Notes: generated by a model from the sequence alone, not told the origin. A stretch of DNA of 64,000 nt from Plasmopara viticola (GCA_001695595.3 MBPM02000037.1:62001-126000), one strand, 5' to 3'. Shown: positions 11,892 through 25,000, counted from the first letter of the stretch. Translations and numbers: made by a program.

Positions 11892-13013
11892 TCAATCCTT
11901 CTGGCTAATAAATCCATCTTTTGGAACAGGCTCTGGTGGTACGTACTTCTCTGAAGTTGGTGGCATAAAAATTTTCTTACCTTCGCAAAACTTTGCCAAT
12001 GCAGCCATGTGCGTATCTGTAAATGGCTCTGTTGACGACGCACCTGCTTGTAGCCATGGGTGCTGCAATGCCATTGCAGCAGGTGGACGCTCTCGCGGGT
12101 TCAGCACTAGCAAGTACTCGATAAACTTCTTGGCCTGATGAGTAACCATTGGCTCAAGCTCCTTCGGGTACTCAAATTCGCCTTTGACAATCTTGTCTTC
12201 CACTTGCGACATAAACCGCGCGTCAAATGGAAATTGTCCGAATAGAAGGATGTACGTGACGACTCCGAGCGACCAGAGGTCGATGGCCCAGCCGTACTTC
12301 CCATTTTTATGAAACATTTCGGGCGCCATGTAGTGTGGCGTTCCATTCATACCTGACATTTCCATGCCACCGACACTTCCCATGTGTGCTAAACCAAAGT
12401 CGATGAGCAGGACACCACCACGCAAATCTTCCGTCTTGCATAAAATATTTTCTACTTTTACGTCGCGGTGTGTAATGCCATTAAGATGCAAGTAGGCCAA
12501 TGCACTCAGTAATTGTCGTATAATTTCGGCCACATCACATTCACGAACTCGCACACTTCCTGGTCTACAGATCGCAGTCATCACCTCACCGCCCGTTGCT
12601 CTGTCGGTCACAATCGCAAACTTGTCATCGTCTTGAAAGACTTGCCGTAAACGAAGGATTCCTGGGTGCTTGATTTGACCCAAGATAGCTAACTCCGACT
12701 GCAACGCCTCGATACGATTAGGCGTGGACAGATACTCCTGTCGTACAAACTTGACGGCCACCTCTTCCTCGCACTCACGTTCTTTGCGCTCGCGCTGCTG
12801 CTGCTCGGCCAGTGTCGTCGCGCGACTGCGGTACTTTGGTCTCTTCTTCTTAGCTATGAACACCTGGCCGGTCTTGCCTTCCCCAACTTGATACAGAAGC
12901 TCGTACGTCTCTTCAAACGTGGCCTTTTTGTCACTGTGACGTTTTGTCGCCCTGGGTTTGGTCTTGACTTCTCTCACGCTACGGTGGCTCAAACAGCTCA
13001 AGCAACGCAACAT
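11892..13013 (-). CDS. CAMK-type serine/threonine protein kinase
   Basis: A 373-residue protein starting at MLRCLSC (ATG at 13013). The frame is open a further 55 codons upstream, but that stretch is unlike a kinase leader. All kinase landmarks are present: glycine loop GEGKTGQVF (44-52), VAVK lysine (88), alpha-C glutamate (about 107), HRDVKVEN (182-189), DFG (205-207), GTPHYMAPE (224-232) and DLWSLGVV. The HRDxK and GTPxYMAPE forms indicate Ser/Thr specificity, and the overall pattern is closest to calcium/calmodulin-dependent-like kinases. An insertion of about 30 residues rich in R, K, E and Q lies between the glycine loop and the ATP lysine, which is unusual. There is no long regulatory tail and no EF hand, so a calcium link is not shown. 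Cysteines 4 and 7 could be palmitoylated; that is inference. Confidence 0.88.
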   Translation of the reverse strand: MLRCLSCLSHRSVREVKTKPRATKRHSDKKATFEETYELLYQVGEGKTGQVFIAKKKRPKYRSRATTLAEQQQRERKERECEEEVAVKFVRQEYLSTPNRIEALQSELAILGQIKHPGILRLRQVFQDDDKFAIVTDRATGGEVMTAICRPGSVRVRECDVAEIIRQLLSALAYLHLNGITHRDVKVENILCKTEDLRGGVLLIDFGLAHMGSVGGMEMSGMNGTPHYMAPEMFHKNGKYGWAIDLWSLGVVTYILLFGQFPFDARFMSQVEDKIVKGEFEYPKELEPMVTHQAKKFIEYLLVLNPRERPPAAMALQHPWLQAGASSTEPFTDTHMAALAKFCEGKKIFMPPTSEKYVPPEPVPKDGFISQKD

Positions 13014-13774
13014 CTTGCTAAGGTTGCGTCGATATGTGCTATGTATGTATACGAAGTTTGGCGATGTAAAAAAGCAAGTCGTGAGAGTGGCCATGAGACA
13101 TGAAACTACGAAGTGACGACGATTGGTAATGTTGCTTGGAAGTAATGGAAAGAAGGACAATTGAATACATGCTCGCATGCAAGACAGATGGATAGTGCAA
13201 CCTATATATTTTCGGTGGCTCTGGGAGTGTCGCCACAGTAAATCTCGCCACGGTGAATATCGCCACAGTAATTAAAAGGACCAGTCTTAACATCATATAT
13301 ATGGTGTCGGTAGAGTAAGCAAGGCCCAATCTTGTTAATGCAGCTATGTCGGGCGGTCGTACTGTAATTTTTATGTGCTAGCAGATATCGTATATATTAG
13401 GTTATATGTAGTGAGAAGCCGAGCTTTTACGTTAAAAAGCTGGCTTTTCGCTGATGAGGTCTTCAGGAAAAGTGGCTCCTCGTGCACGTCAGGCATCCAG
13501 TCGGCCATTATACCGACTTGCGTACGGACATACGACAAATAGCGTCTATTCAAGCTCGTTCTGGAAAACTTCACACGAGTGAAGCGCTCCGTGGAAGGCA
13601 TACTGTCTACGATTACGGCGCGGCAAGAAATTTGGGCTTAGCGTAGAAAGGCTTTCTTTGATCCATTACATATACGAAATTTAATCAGCACGTGTTCTGC
13701 AGGGGCAAATTTTACGACCCATACAAAAGAAAATATACAGTTAGTATTTTGATGGTTGTTTAATTAATCTAATG
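13014..13774. other. intergenic upstream of the kinase
   Basis: Contains the presumed promoter of the minus-strand kinase. Short similar phrases CGCCACAGTAAA, CGCCACGGTGAA and CGCCACAGTAAT occur at about 13231-13272 as a small imperfect repeat. A minus-strand 76-codon ATG frame at 13371-13601 is not recognised and may be chance or a gene fragment. Confidence 0.35.
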
Positions 13775-13786
13775 TACCAACCAAAG

Positions 13787-14934
13787 TTTCGGAAAAGGTT
13801 GGGGTGACGCCCTCCTTCCAAGCGCAGGGGCTTAATGCTCGCGCGCTTCGGGCAGGTGCTCTCGGGCATCTGCAGGTCTCTAACGAGTCTCACCCTCGAC
13901 GCGACGGTCTCCAGCACCAGGCCAAACCCCCTTCCACGCCCTTAATCGCGCCAACCGCATCCGGATTGGCTCCTTTAATGTGAATTCTCTAGGTTCGAAG
14001 CGCAAGAAACACGTAACACTCCCCGAAGATCTCCGGCGCTACCGCGTCGATATCCTTGGCCTCCGCAAAACCAAGATCTACGATAGAGGTGAGCACCGCA
14101 TTGATGACTTCCTTCTAACCCTGAAAAAAAAAAAACGAAGCCAAGACCGAAGTCACCGAAATCCGCCGCCACTGCAACCCGTCGGGCGCCACTCGACACG
14201 CCCGATCCCGAGAAGAAACCTGGCACCACACTAAGAAGCTCGGAACACTCCTCGGCGATATTAAAGATCTATCCCGACGCAAGTCCCTGGCCACCCTCGC
14301 GCTCCACCGCCTCTGGTCCGTCTGGCTCCGCCCCACGTTCATCTCACCCAAGACACGCATTCGATTGTACAACACCTACGTTCTACCGATTCTGCTGTAC
14401 AACTGGGCTCTTACCAAGTCAGAGCTCCACGGCCTCGAGAGTTTCCATCGCCGCCAGCTTCGCTACGCTCTTAACTATCGCTACCCCCGACCCATTTCGA
14501 ATGCAAGACTCTACGACCTCTGTGATGAGCGGCCGCTGAGACTACGACTGACACAAGCTCGCTGGCGCCTGTTTGGCCATGTACTTCGCCGCTATCCCGA
14601 CATTCCAGCTGACCTCCATATGCGTGCCTTCTTCTTCTCCACCGCAGCAAAATGGCGCGGACGTTCCCGCACCACGCTCCCCTCGACACTCGACCACAAT
14701 CTTGTTTCCCGTGGCTCCGGCTTTCGACTCCGGACAGCACAAGACCTCGAAGTGGTACGTACCCTTGCACAAGACCGAAAGAAATGGAAGACCCATTTGA
14801 CCTCGGTGCTGGATGCACTGCCCGCCGAACGAGACTCGACGTATGCGGACACTACTCTATGCCGTGGACTAGCCAGACTGAGCCTAGCACGTGCATACCT
14901 TGGCAACGCGATAACGTAATACATTACATTACAT
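13787..14934 (+). mobile_element. internally deleted non-LTR retrotransposon (LINE)
   Basis: A 1148 bp insertion flanked by the 12 bp direct repeat TACCAACCAAAG (13775-13786 and 14935-14946). It starts TTTCGGAAAAGGTTGGGG and ends in a (TTACA)n-type pentanucleotide tail. Near 13960 the reading IGSFNVNSLG, then DILGLRKTKI, matches the start of an AP-endonuclease domain of LINE polyproteins. At about 14124 an A-run marks a jump into the C-terminal end of a reverse-transcriptase polyprotein (14360-14919), including LYNTYVLPILLY and WRLFGHVLRR, which are typical of the region after the RT domain. The RT core is absent, so the copy cannot be autonomous. The endonuclease glutamate expected in the QETK-type motif is lysine here. 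It is the longest relative in the window of the three short copies. Confidence 0.85.
14365..14919 (+). pseudogene. C-terminal remnant of LINE reverse-transcriptase polyprotein
   Basis: A 184-codon open frame inside the LINE insertion. It reads through LYNWALTKSELHGLESFHRR, then LRYALNYRYPRPISN, then RLFGHVLRRYPDIPAD, and ends near the 3' end of the element. This layout, a helical region with a conserved GH-LR motif, is the usual segment downstream of the thumb in LINE polyproteins. The catalytic RT domain that should precede it has been deleted. The frame upstream (from about 14220) carries SLATLALHRLWSVWLRPTFI, also typical of this region. Confidence 0.75.
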
Positions 14935-14946
14935 TACCAACCAAAG

Positions 14947-16544
14947 GAAGAACGCCGACACGCTCGATTTCAAATACGATAAATTGGCGTCGTATTTGAG
15001 ATGGTGCATCTAAATGGCGACCGGGATTTCCCTTTCAAAAATGGCTAAAACAACCTTTCCCAGAATTGGCTGCATCAAAGTAACCTTAAAATAATTTCGC
15101 GGCCTTTAAAACCAATTGTTTATCATGCGTGCGCTGCGTTTATGCTATCAATTGTGGCTCCGTCAATTTCTGCGCAACTTTTATATCTTTTTTTCAAATG
15201 GGGCAATCGGTGATCTTATCTGACAATAATACCATGCCCGTTTTCGACGATGAGTTTGTTATAGGTAGTGGGAGAAAAGCAGAGACAGGATGCCGGACCG
15301 CTACGAGTGAAAGTTAGATCTTGACAAAGATCTCGCTGAATTGAAGAGTTTTAAGTCGTCATGAACCTATTGGTATTTGCAGGGATTTATTATGGATATT
15401 GGCGGAAGCCTGACATTGTGCGCTTTGATCAGAGTTGGGCCGTCAAGAGCATTGATCGAGGGTTTACAAGATAAACATACTTGGATGGCTGATACACAGC
15501 TTAATTGTTTTGCTGCCAGAATACAGAAGCAACTGTCATCAAGTCTTTGCCACCAGCTTGATCACTTAAAGATGCGCTCTCGCATGCCCAGTAGCAGCTT
15601 TTGCTACTTAGACAGCGTGGCAACCGTCGCGCTCTTCTCGCTCAGCTCTTTTGAGATAGTGATGCTCCAGATTTGGTTCTTTGCGCAGCCCAGATCTTTC
15701 AGCAGCACAAATGAAGCAAAATGATGATGGAGGCTTAGTTAGCTTAAATTTTCCGCTCTGTGATTATGTTTAAGATAAGTGCCACACGATTTCCAAAACC
15801 CGTAGCACGACCATGCTCTTAAGTTTTTGTCTTGGCTTCACAAAGTTGTAATCGTCCGATACTTGCAATGAATGCCCATTTTCAGTTTCTTCTGTCGGCC
15901 AATTTTGGTTAGAGTACACCTCCACCAAAACAAAAAATGGCAATATCAATCTTTTCATTAGTCTTCCGACATCAGAAACTAATCCCTAATATTTAATTCA
16001 AGCCCACAGTGATTGCAGTGTGGGCACCAGATCACGTTTTTCTGGCACTAGCAGTGATTGCAGCTAAATTTGTAGACACAACGCCAGGTTGACGATGTCT
16101 ATTGACCTCAGCATTTTGATCAAAGTTTAACGTAGATTTCATCAAGCATGTTGCGTTTAATTGCTATAATTATTCCATCCATACAACGAATCAGTCGTGT
16201 TAAGCGCCTTATCACCATGAACACTTACCTTTAACACAGCCTTGTATAGTACAGTCTCACGCAAGTGTAATTGCCCTCGAGTCTTGATTCGTAAGGCTTT
16301 CTTTATCAGGTGATGTACCTTACCGGGATTTGCAAGCGGATCGATTGCTAAAATGGCCTAAAAGAAGCAGTGAGAATATCCAAGTCAAAATCCTCGCATC
16401 ATTTCGAATAATTTTCGGAAACAAATTTACGTCTTGGATAGCAGCAATCGGTAAAATACCGTTATGCGCGGTGTCTCGCTGCTCCAGCTCCCTTCATGAC
16501 GCAACGAGAATTAGAAAAAAGTCTCAAGCTAATTGTCGACTATT
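14947..16544. other. intergenic, decayed sequence
   Basis: A 115-codon plus-strand frame at 15377-15724 lacks an ATG at its start and is not recognised. A small perfect hairpin, GCCCACA-10 nt-TGTGGGC, lies at 16002-16025. Nothing else is supported. The 3' end adjoins the stop codon of the minus-strand coiled-coil gene. Confidence 0.4.
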
Positions 16545-18896
16545 TTACCTCAATAACAAGGCGTAATAGTCCTGAATCTCTTTAAAGTGCTGTGTTCGAA
16601 TAGTCTTGACAAAAAATCCGAACGGATACTTGACATCTATTGGTAAGATATCGTCAATGTACAAGATGGAGTCATTCCCACCACGTTTTGTCGTGTGCAT
16701 ATCACGAATGATGGCCTTTTCAATGGCCTGCAATTGAGTAGAAGTTTTCAGCGGAAAAAATGTTCTCAATGCAACTAATGCGTCTTTAAGGAGAACACGT
16801 CTCTCATTGACAAAACTTTCGACATTGGAGAGCTCACAAAGTCGAAGTAGTAATTGCTGACACTTTTGTATCATTTGCTCTTGGTCTACATACACGAGAT
16901 CAGAGACGGCGCCAGTTAAACATAGCAGAAACAGTTCAATCTCTGAGTCCCAGCTAAACAATTGAAGGGCAAGTAGGATATTGTAGCCCCACTCGGCAAT
17001 TAGTGGCTGAAATCCATACTTGCGATACAGCTTTTCATAAAGGACTTGCTCCAAAGGAAACCGTCTCAACGGGTTCCGTTGTTCTCGTTTACGTTTTTCG
17101 ACCCACACCTTGCGCACCACTTTATCGACATCAATTTTCTTCAAACCTTTCCGCTTTAACTTTCCACAATGACGCAAGAAGAGAGGCACACCTTCATGCG
17201 TACCAAGGGCCATAATGTACTCTTGCTTTATCTTCAATGGGGACCCCGATGCTGCTGCTGCGATCGAACCCGCATCCATTGCGTTCAAGATGGAAAGCAT
17301 CGAGTTCTTGCGAGCTGCACGATCAAGTTGATGATGTAAAATGTTGAGTTCGACCCGTGCTTCCTCGACGTCATGCCACATCTGGTAATCAACACGTATT
17401 TTCTAAGCATCTAGCAAAGAAATCTATGCAATTATTGTACCTACCCGACTCAAATGAAAATTGGCTCCACAATGTTTTTGAAGACGCTCGATCCAATGCA
17501 GCATTTCTTTCACCAGCCTTTTCGTTTGCCTACTACAAGCTTGCTTTCCACCAGTCGTCTTGTCTAAACACCGAAGCACTTTAACATTGTCGATACCTGT
17601 GTCTTGACCAAGTAAATCAGTCATTTCACGCGAATCATCACTTTCAGTTTTTGTCCATGGATTCTCGACAGCCGATAACTCTGGCGTCTTATCCACAATA
17701 CGATCCCAATCCGGTCTTGGAGTGTAACATGCTCGAGTTCGTTCGTACGCTTCGAAAAACTGGTCATAACTCGCTTGGATCGTGCTCAAAGCAAACTCTG
17801 CCTTCTTTTTTGCCTCAACGTCTCGTGCATATTGCGCTTCTAAAATCAAAACCTCGTCTTCATATTTTCGAATCTCATCTTCAAGGCCTCGATTTTCAAT
17901 ATCGGTGTTTTGGAGTTGTAAAGTGACTGTCGCGTATTGTTCCTGCCACCTTTTCTCCTCCATATTTCGCTTTGAAAAATCATTCAACCTCATGTCCAAG
18001 TAGGGCCGCTGATTGCGAGCTTTCTCAAGTTGTACTTGCTGATTTTTGAGCTGAAACTCTAAGCTTTCACAATCACTTTGGAGGTTTTGCTCTTGTTCTG
18101 TCAGAGAAACGTACTCGCGCTCGAGATTGTGCACAGCACGTTGTTCACCTTCGAATTCTGTGCGTGTGTACGCTAGGCGCAAATTATTTTGGGCAAGGTC
18201 AAGCTTCAAGACTTGTAATTGCGCTGCTAAATCCTGCTCCAAGGACTTTTCCATAGCAAGTTGCGTGGTCAAACGTGAGTGTTCTTGGCGTTGCAATCTC
18301 AACTTTTCTTGCAGATCCACTACAAGAGAGAAGTACTCAACCCACTCCTTCTTGCTAGCCAGATTGCTACTATCGATAGGCGAGTCTGCAAAGGATAAAG
18401 TTGATGGTATTTGAGCATTTTCATCAATAGATGTATAAATCGCGGCGTGAAGAACCTCTTGAATATCGACAAGAAGTAGCTTCAGAAATCCACTGTCCGT
18501 CAATTGGTGCCACCTTTTTAATGCCTCAAAGCATCGAGCTGTATGCAATTGCTTTTGGTGTAGAGTAGTTATGGTTGGACCAACAAGTTGAGAGTAATCA
18601 GGACAAGAAGTCAATTGCGACCTTTCAGGCTTAACTATTGAAGAAGAAACTCGACTTTGTACTGCCTGATGCTTGTTAAGCCTTTCCTTCCTTAAGTCAC
18701 AACTAGTATGAGTGTGCACTGGCGGTAGAATGCTCGATGTTTTTCCATTTGCTGAAGGCAAACTCGATTGAGGCAATTCGATGCTTATTGCACTATTGTC
18801 CTGGAGAAAGCTGGAGTCCGATAGAGGTGTTTGTAAAGGTTTGCTCACACCCATACTTGCTTTATCTTGACGCCCTCCTTCAATCAAAGACTTCAT
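16545..18896 (-). CDS. coiled-coil protein, possibly TSNAXIP1-like ciliary protein (two exons)
   Basis: Exon 1 is 18896-17445 and exon 2 is 17381-16545. The 63 nt intron (17382-17444) begins GTAGGT and ends TTACCAG, phase 0. The joined protein has 762 residues. The N-terminal 120 residues are low in complexity. Residues 120-160 (CFEALKRWH, FLKLLLVDIQEVL) are helical, and 190-375 form a long coiled coil rich in Q, E, L and R, followed by YTPRPDWDRI (391-400). A proline/tryptophan motif after a coiled coil, then a globular helical C-terminus, is reminiscent of translin-associated factor X-interacting protein 1-like proteins found in ciliated eukaryotes; this is from memory and not certain. If correct, it would fit flagellated zoospores. 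The next gene on the same strand ends 155 bases upstream of this start. Confidence 0.7.
17382..17444 (-). other. intron of the coiled-coil gene
   Basis: 63 nt, GTAGGT donor and TTACCAG acceptor, phase 0. In-frame stop codons at about 17424 make its removal necessary to join the two long frames. Confidence 0.8.
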
Positions 18897-19051
18897 GATT
18901 TAAATAGATAAAGTCTTTGAGTCAACGCGTCATGTATATAATTAGGCTTGTGCACTTTAAAGCTTCAACAGTTGCTTATCTACCCATAACGAGACCTTTT
19001 ACCCCATGCCGAATCAATTTAACAGGCATGATACCCAATGGCTATCAAGTC

Positions 19052-22000
19052 TCATTGTGAATTGGCTTGAAGCTCCTTTGATGACGACCATGCGGGTTCA
19101 GCAGCGATTTCGTCGATCACCGCCTTACTTGTGCGAGGTGTTTCACTCTTCTCTTTCCATTGAGATCGAGTCGACAACTGGCGATAGCATTCGTGACAAT
19201 GGGGTAAATGCTCAAAAACATGCAGCAAAGATGAACGGAGGGACTGCGACTCAGTGTCAACCTCATCGTGTGGCTCGCTCGCTTCAAATGATTTGCGCAA
19301 TAAATTAAAGAACGCACAGAGCAACCCATCGCTTTTCTCAAATTCCATCCGCACACATTGATTTTCCTGGTCTACCCCATGCAAACGCTCAAAAAGGTCG
19401 AGATTGTGCTGTTCTTCCTGCAGCAAGACGCACGAGGAAACGTCCCGCTTTCTGTCCTCGTTTGTTTGAATGTCATTATCATTCGTGACAATTGCATTGC
19501 CATCGGAGCGTTGATTGCAGTCATCCTTTACTAAGCTCGTTCCTGCCGTAATGTCCGCCGCGTAACCTGTCAATAACATTTCAGGCCGCACGTAGTTTTC
19601 GCTGATGAGCTCGTTCAAAAAATCGTTATTGATTGTGTCCGACTTGATCAACAAGTGCAGAGGAGACACGCAAGTTGCTGCTTTGCTCGACACCTGAGTT
19701 AAACTCGCACCGTGATCCAGCAGGAGCTTCACGAGCTTGAGATTCTTTTGTTCACACGCCAGATGCAACGGCGTAAACCCGTCTCCCGATCTTTGTACAT
19801 TCGGAAGAACGTGCGTGCTCGACAAGAGGGTGTCAACCATCGCAACGTCTTCGTACATGACTGCATAATGAAGCGCAGCCGCATGCTTTGGCTCGGTCCT
19901 GGTAGTCTCGCTATCCACTGCTAACTTGCATGTACGCAGTGGCAAATGCACGCGCATGTTTGCCTCCTGTGTAATCAATCGTCGCACAACTTCAGGAGAT
20001 TGACCGGCAGCACAGGCCAACGCAAGGAGAGGGAGGTCGCTGCCTTCAAGATCAAGGGAAATGGCGGGTAAAGCCAACAACCGTAAGGCAAGAGTATCGT
20101 GGTTTGACTGCAGAGCGTAATGCAAAGCGGCGAATCTACTTTCCATGGGCACTCTATATTTGTACTCGTTCGGATCCTGAGCGCCTTCGATAGCTGAATC
20201 ATACACCGCCTGCAATTGTTCACGTGCAACATTCTCTACATGCCGACCGTCTTCTAGGATGAGGTGATACTTGTTATCATAAGATCTCGACGACACATAT
20301 GCTCTTTTCGGTTCACCACTAGTTTCGAGAAAGAGAGCTTGCGCTCCACAAGATATGACTGGCAAAGGGTCGATGAGGATACAATCGTGAACGGCATTCA
20401 CGTCGAAATCCTGCGGCCTGCAATGTTGCAGTAGTACATCAATGACGGGCACGTTATTGCTATGAACATCACTTTTGCACGCCAAATGCAAAGCGTTTAG
20501 ATTGTCGTTTGCAGTCGTGCTGACGTCGATTTTCCATTCTCGGATCAAATAGCTTAAAATCCCCGCTCGGGCTTGCCCATTCGCATGAAACCAATGTTGT
20601 AAAGCATCGTCGAGGCAAAAAATGGACGAAAGCTGGACGCATGCGCCACACGCAAAGTGCCAAGGCAAGAACTTGCCGTGGAACGAAGTCGTGGTGAGAA
20701 TCTCTTGACAATCCGCGAGCTTACATACGATGGACTTGGGGTGGACAAGACTGAGAAGACCGTTTTTTAAAATCTGGTCGATCGCTAGCGCGTGCTTTTC
20801 TTCAGCAGATTTGTGCTTTCGACAATCTTCATAGACCCCCAGGACGCTCGTATACTTTGTCGCTTGGGCAAGAAGCAATTTGAGGATCTCAATAGCGTCG
20901 CCGTCACTTCCATCGAAACTACCACAAAAGCCGAGACATGCGTAGTGCAACGGCAAGTGTCCGTGAATACACTGCACATTCGGATTCGCTCCGCATTGAA
21001 GCAGGAGTTTAACAATGGTCGTGTGGCCATACAACAAAGCCAAGTGAAGAGGTGTTTGTCCCATTCGATTACAACTATTGACATTGGCGGAATGGTGTTG
21101 GATTAAATCAATCACAGCTTTTTCCAACCGGCGTAGATCCTCGAAATGGGATTTGTAGCGGAAACACAAGTCCACTCCTCGTAGTTTGCGTCGCACAATG
21201 GACTGAGAGAGCAGCGCATGGAGTAGAAAATCGCCCTGAAAACTCGATACATTGACGTCTACGTTAGCATTCAAACACATGTCTAGGTATTGAAGGGATC
21301 CACCAATATTATCGAGTTCAATGCGTGCGCTCATGGCACGTACACCTTCCAGACTCTCTGCGTTAGTGTACGTTCGAGTAACCATTTCATTTACTTGTAC
21401 TTTTACTGGAGATACCAAGGCACAATTCCAGACAGTGAGACCGTGACCATCTGTCGTGATGGCATCAATATTCGCACGTGCTTCGAGGAGATCAATGATC
21501 GCTTCTTCGTTGCCGACCAGAAATGCAGCCATTAAGGGCGTGAATCCATCTACTGACGTCGTTTCAGACGACGCTCCTGCATCCAGTAACATCGAGACGA
21601 GATGGGATAATCCAAGTTCCGATGCTAGGAGCATTGCAGAGTACGACGTGTATCCAAACCGCGGAACATGAAATGTGACGTCTAAGAGTTGTGCCCATTG
21701 TGCCTTGTACGGTAAACTCAAGTCGATAGCAAGACTTCTTAGCGCCTCACTATTACCAGGAGATTGCTCTTCAATCGTCAACGTCTCACGGTGTTTTACC
21801 TCCATATTCGTTTGCTTTACCTGACCTAGTGTGATACATTTTTGCAACAACCCACCAATCTGTGCCTTGAGTAAATTCGCCCGATTGGAAAAATCCCCTG
21901 GAGCTTTTGGAAGCCGAGCAACGTCCATGAAAGCCAATAGCACGACAATCATTCCATGACCAAGACCAGCATTGATAAAGCGATCACTGTCAGTAATCAC

Positions 22001-25000
22001 TAGCGACGGACATGGATTTACCCCAGCATTAGTGCCTTCCCCTTTATTTGGGCTCTTGAGTACTTTATGAGTAGGTTCAGCCATTGTTGCTTCTTGATCA
22101 CTTGTCAGGACGGTGATCGATCGCACAGCAGCTTCAATCTCGAGAAACGAGGTACTAGGCGATTGAAGTACGTTCAATACTGGAACGAGTAATGAACTAT
22201 GCTCCATTTGACGAGCCAAATCCACGGATAATGGCCAGTTTTCCACCGTCATAGTGGAATGAGAGGTGGCAAGTGGATGTTTGCAAGCCGGTGATTGCAA
22301 TTCATTTCTTGCCAGCTGTAGCAACACTTTCATCCCGCTCGGAATTGTCAGTAATGTATCCAGTAGTCCCAAAAGGGATATGCACACGGCGGCATTAACG
22401 GCAGTATAATGCGAAATGAGGTTCAGTACTTGCAGACCTCTTCTTAAAAGACCAAGCAGTAAAGCTTCCCCCACGATTGACAGCTTTTCACGACTCGCTG
22501 TCATTTTCTTTTTACTCTCGCTTGTAGACGGCGCCCCCGATTTGTCAGAAGAATTGCAATTAGCAGCTTCGCTGAAATCGATTACCATTGGTGCTCGGTC
22601 AGTCAAATTCCACTTTTGAAAAGCTTTCGCTAGAGCAGCAAGAGCTTCTGAAACAGCGAGAAGGGCATCAATGTTATGAACACTAATTGGTATTAAATGT
22701 GGCTCAAAAGTAGATCCCTCTTCGATATCGTCGATCCACTTTAAGTTACTGATGTCTTCGATTTGGTCAGGCCAATCACTGAGCTCATTGGAATGCCTCT
22801 CTCTTTCTCCTGTACCAGCTCGATCCGTGAAAGCTTCCGGGTCTTCTTCCGTCTTTGAAGATTGCTGTAGTAGGTCAAAAAATGCGCTTAAAAGTTCATT
22901 ATCGTGTCTACCACAGAGCTACAACAGTTATAAGCACGACGCGTCAATTGATATAGAAGCGAAACAATCAAATAGTGTATAATAACCTCGAGAGCCGTTG
23001 GGCTTTGAAGTACAATTGCGTGAATGCTCTTGGCGAGATAAGCTAAAAGCAGGTTGGGCTTGACAGACGTCGAAGCTGCAAGTTGGAGAAAAATCGAGAT
23101 TCCTCGTTCACCCAGCGCATTGGCATTTTCAGGTAAATCAACGAGAGCTGCAATCCATCGAAGAAGTCGAAACTTTGCCATCTTGTTCACGCTTTCATTG
23201 CTCACTTCCAGCATGGACAGCAAGGAATCCAGCGCGACAAGAGGTGGTTTCAATTCCATAGGACACGATTGAGCAGCAGTCTTGGAGTCTACATTGCTAA
23301 CTGAACTCGATTCCGTAGTAGTCGAGACTGCACAGATAATGTGAGGGTCAATTTGTGTCGTAAATTCTACTCTGTGCTCATGTTGGTTCTCAGAAATGTC
23401 GTCTTGAACGCTTTTTGCTACATTAGAATGATCGCCGACACGAATACACAGGTGCAGGAGCTTATCTGCGACCTGATGAAGCTGGGGAGCTTCTTGAATT
23501 TTAAAACAATCAAGCAAAAGCGGAAGAAGGCCATTTGCCTTGGCCCGAGCTTTCCATCGCTCATTAAACTCGACCATTCGACCGAGGCAAGAGATCACGA
23601 CAGTACACTGCTCAACATTAAAAGGTAGGAGAGCTACTAATGCCGCCGTGTTGACTGCTGCGGAGTTAGCGGCGGTACCACCCGTCGTTTTAGATAGTTC
23701 CACAAAAGCTGTAGAAGAATGGAACGCCGTTGCAAGATCAAAGCGTAGAAACCCGATCAGATCATCAATCACATCCATAAACAAGCTGTGATCGTCGTTG
23801 ACGGATTTGTATAGAGCCGCTTGATCTTTCGCAAGAGTAGTTCGCACGAAGACTTGACAAAGCGTATTAATGTTCAAAGACAGCAATGAAGCGTCGTTGG
23901 CTGATATCGGGCTAGCACTCAGTCCTTTGCCAGTCACAAGAGTTGAAGTCTTGTCAATCGTTTCTTGTATTTCCCGAATAGCATTCCTCAGTGCATATAG
24001 AGCATCGTTCTCGTTCAAGGAGTGTCGTCCATATGCTGCCAATCCACAATCCAAAAGGCAATTCAAGATTAGCGGAAGTTGCTTTCAAGAGACAATTACT
24101 CACCAAACTTGGAAAAGACATCAATTATGTCGAGCACTGGACGGTGGAAGCGTCGTTCCATGTGCGTAAGAAACGTTAAGCACCGTGATATGATCTTTTC
24201 AGACTCAAACTGAACCAGATATTTATCATTTGGATAGCGTTGGATAAGCGAGGAAAGACACGAGAGTGCTGTAAACTGCAACTCGCCGGTTTTGGTCTCC
24301 AAGCAACTAAACAGCGCCGAGCAAAAAGGTTTAATCGACTGCAATGCGAGCAACGCTGAAACTTTCCCAAACAGCTCGACACTGAATTGTAAAAGTAGTT
24401 TAAATACTTCAATCGCTTTGATCTGGTATCACGACACAAATTAAAAGACGATCCGATGAAATATTTGTTGCAGTCAGCAGGTAAGAAAAAGGTACAACGT
24501 ACTCGAATCTCGGAAGCCAAAGCATTGATGCTAAGTAGACTGATAAAGATCTCCCCGCCCTTCCTCGAAGAGTCAGGACTTGTGGTATGCTCAATGATAT
24601 ACTTTGCTTTATCCAAAACCATGAGCTTAGACTTTAGAATGAAAAATTGCCTTGACATGATTAGTATACTGACCATTGGCTTGAGCATCAATTGCTTTCG
24701 ACTCCAAAGTGACGACTTCGGTTGCAATTGGAGGCGAAAGGAGCGTGTGAATGACATTCAGAGTTGCCATGACAAGTTCTGGAGTCTGGAGAGGCCAGCA
24801 ATTTAGAGACATGGTTGAGTCCAAAGCTACGAAATCCTATTCGTACTTTTGTTCGTGAGAGAAATCCCATCAGGAGAGGAAGAACCTCCGGCTGCTCACG
24901 AAAGAATCGATCATCTTGCACACAGAATTGCATAGCTTCGATTTTCTTGCCAGTATCTTTCAGCTTTAAAGTCTTAACCTGTCTCTTCCATTGAACTGCG

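Noticed and set aside
24780..24860. A frameshift in the HEAT-ankyrin gene
   Set aside because: A 61 nt GTACGA...CTCCAG intron in phase 0 explains the change of frame without a mutation.
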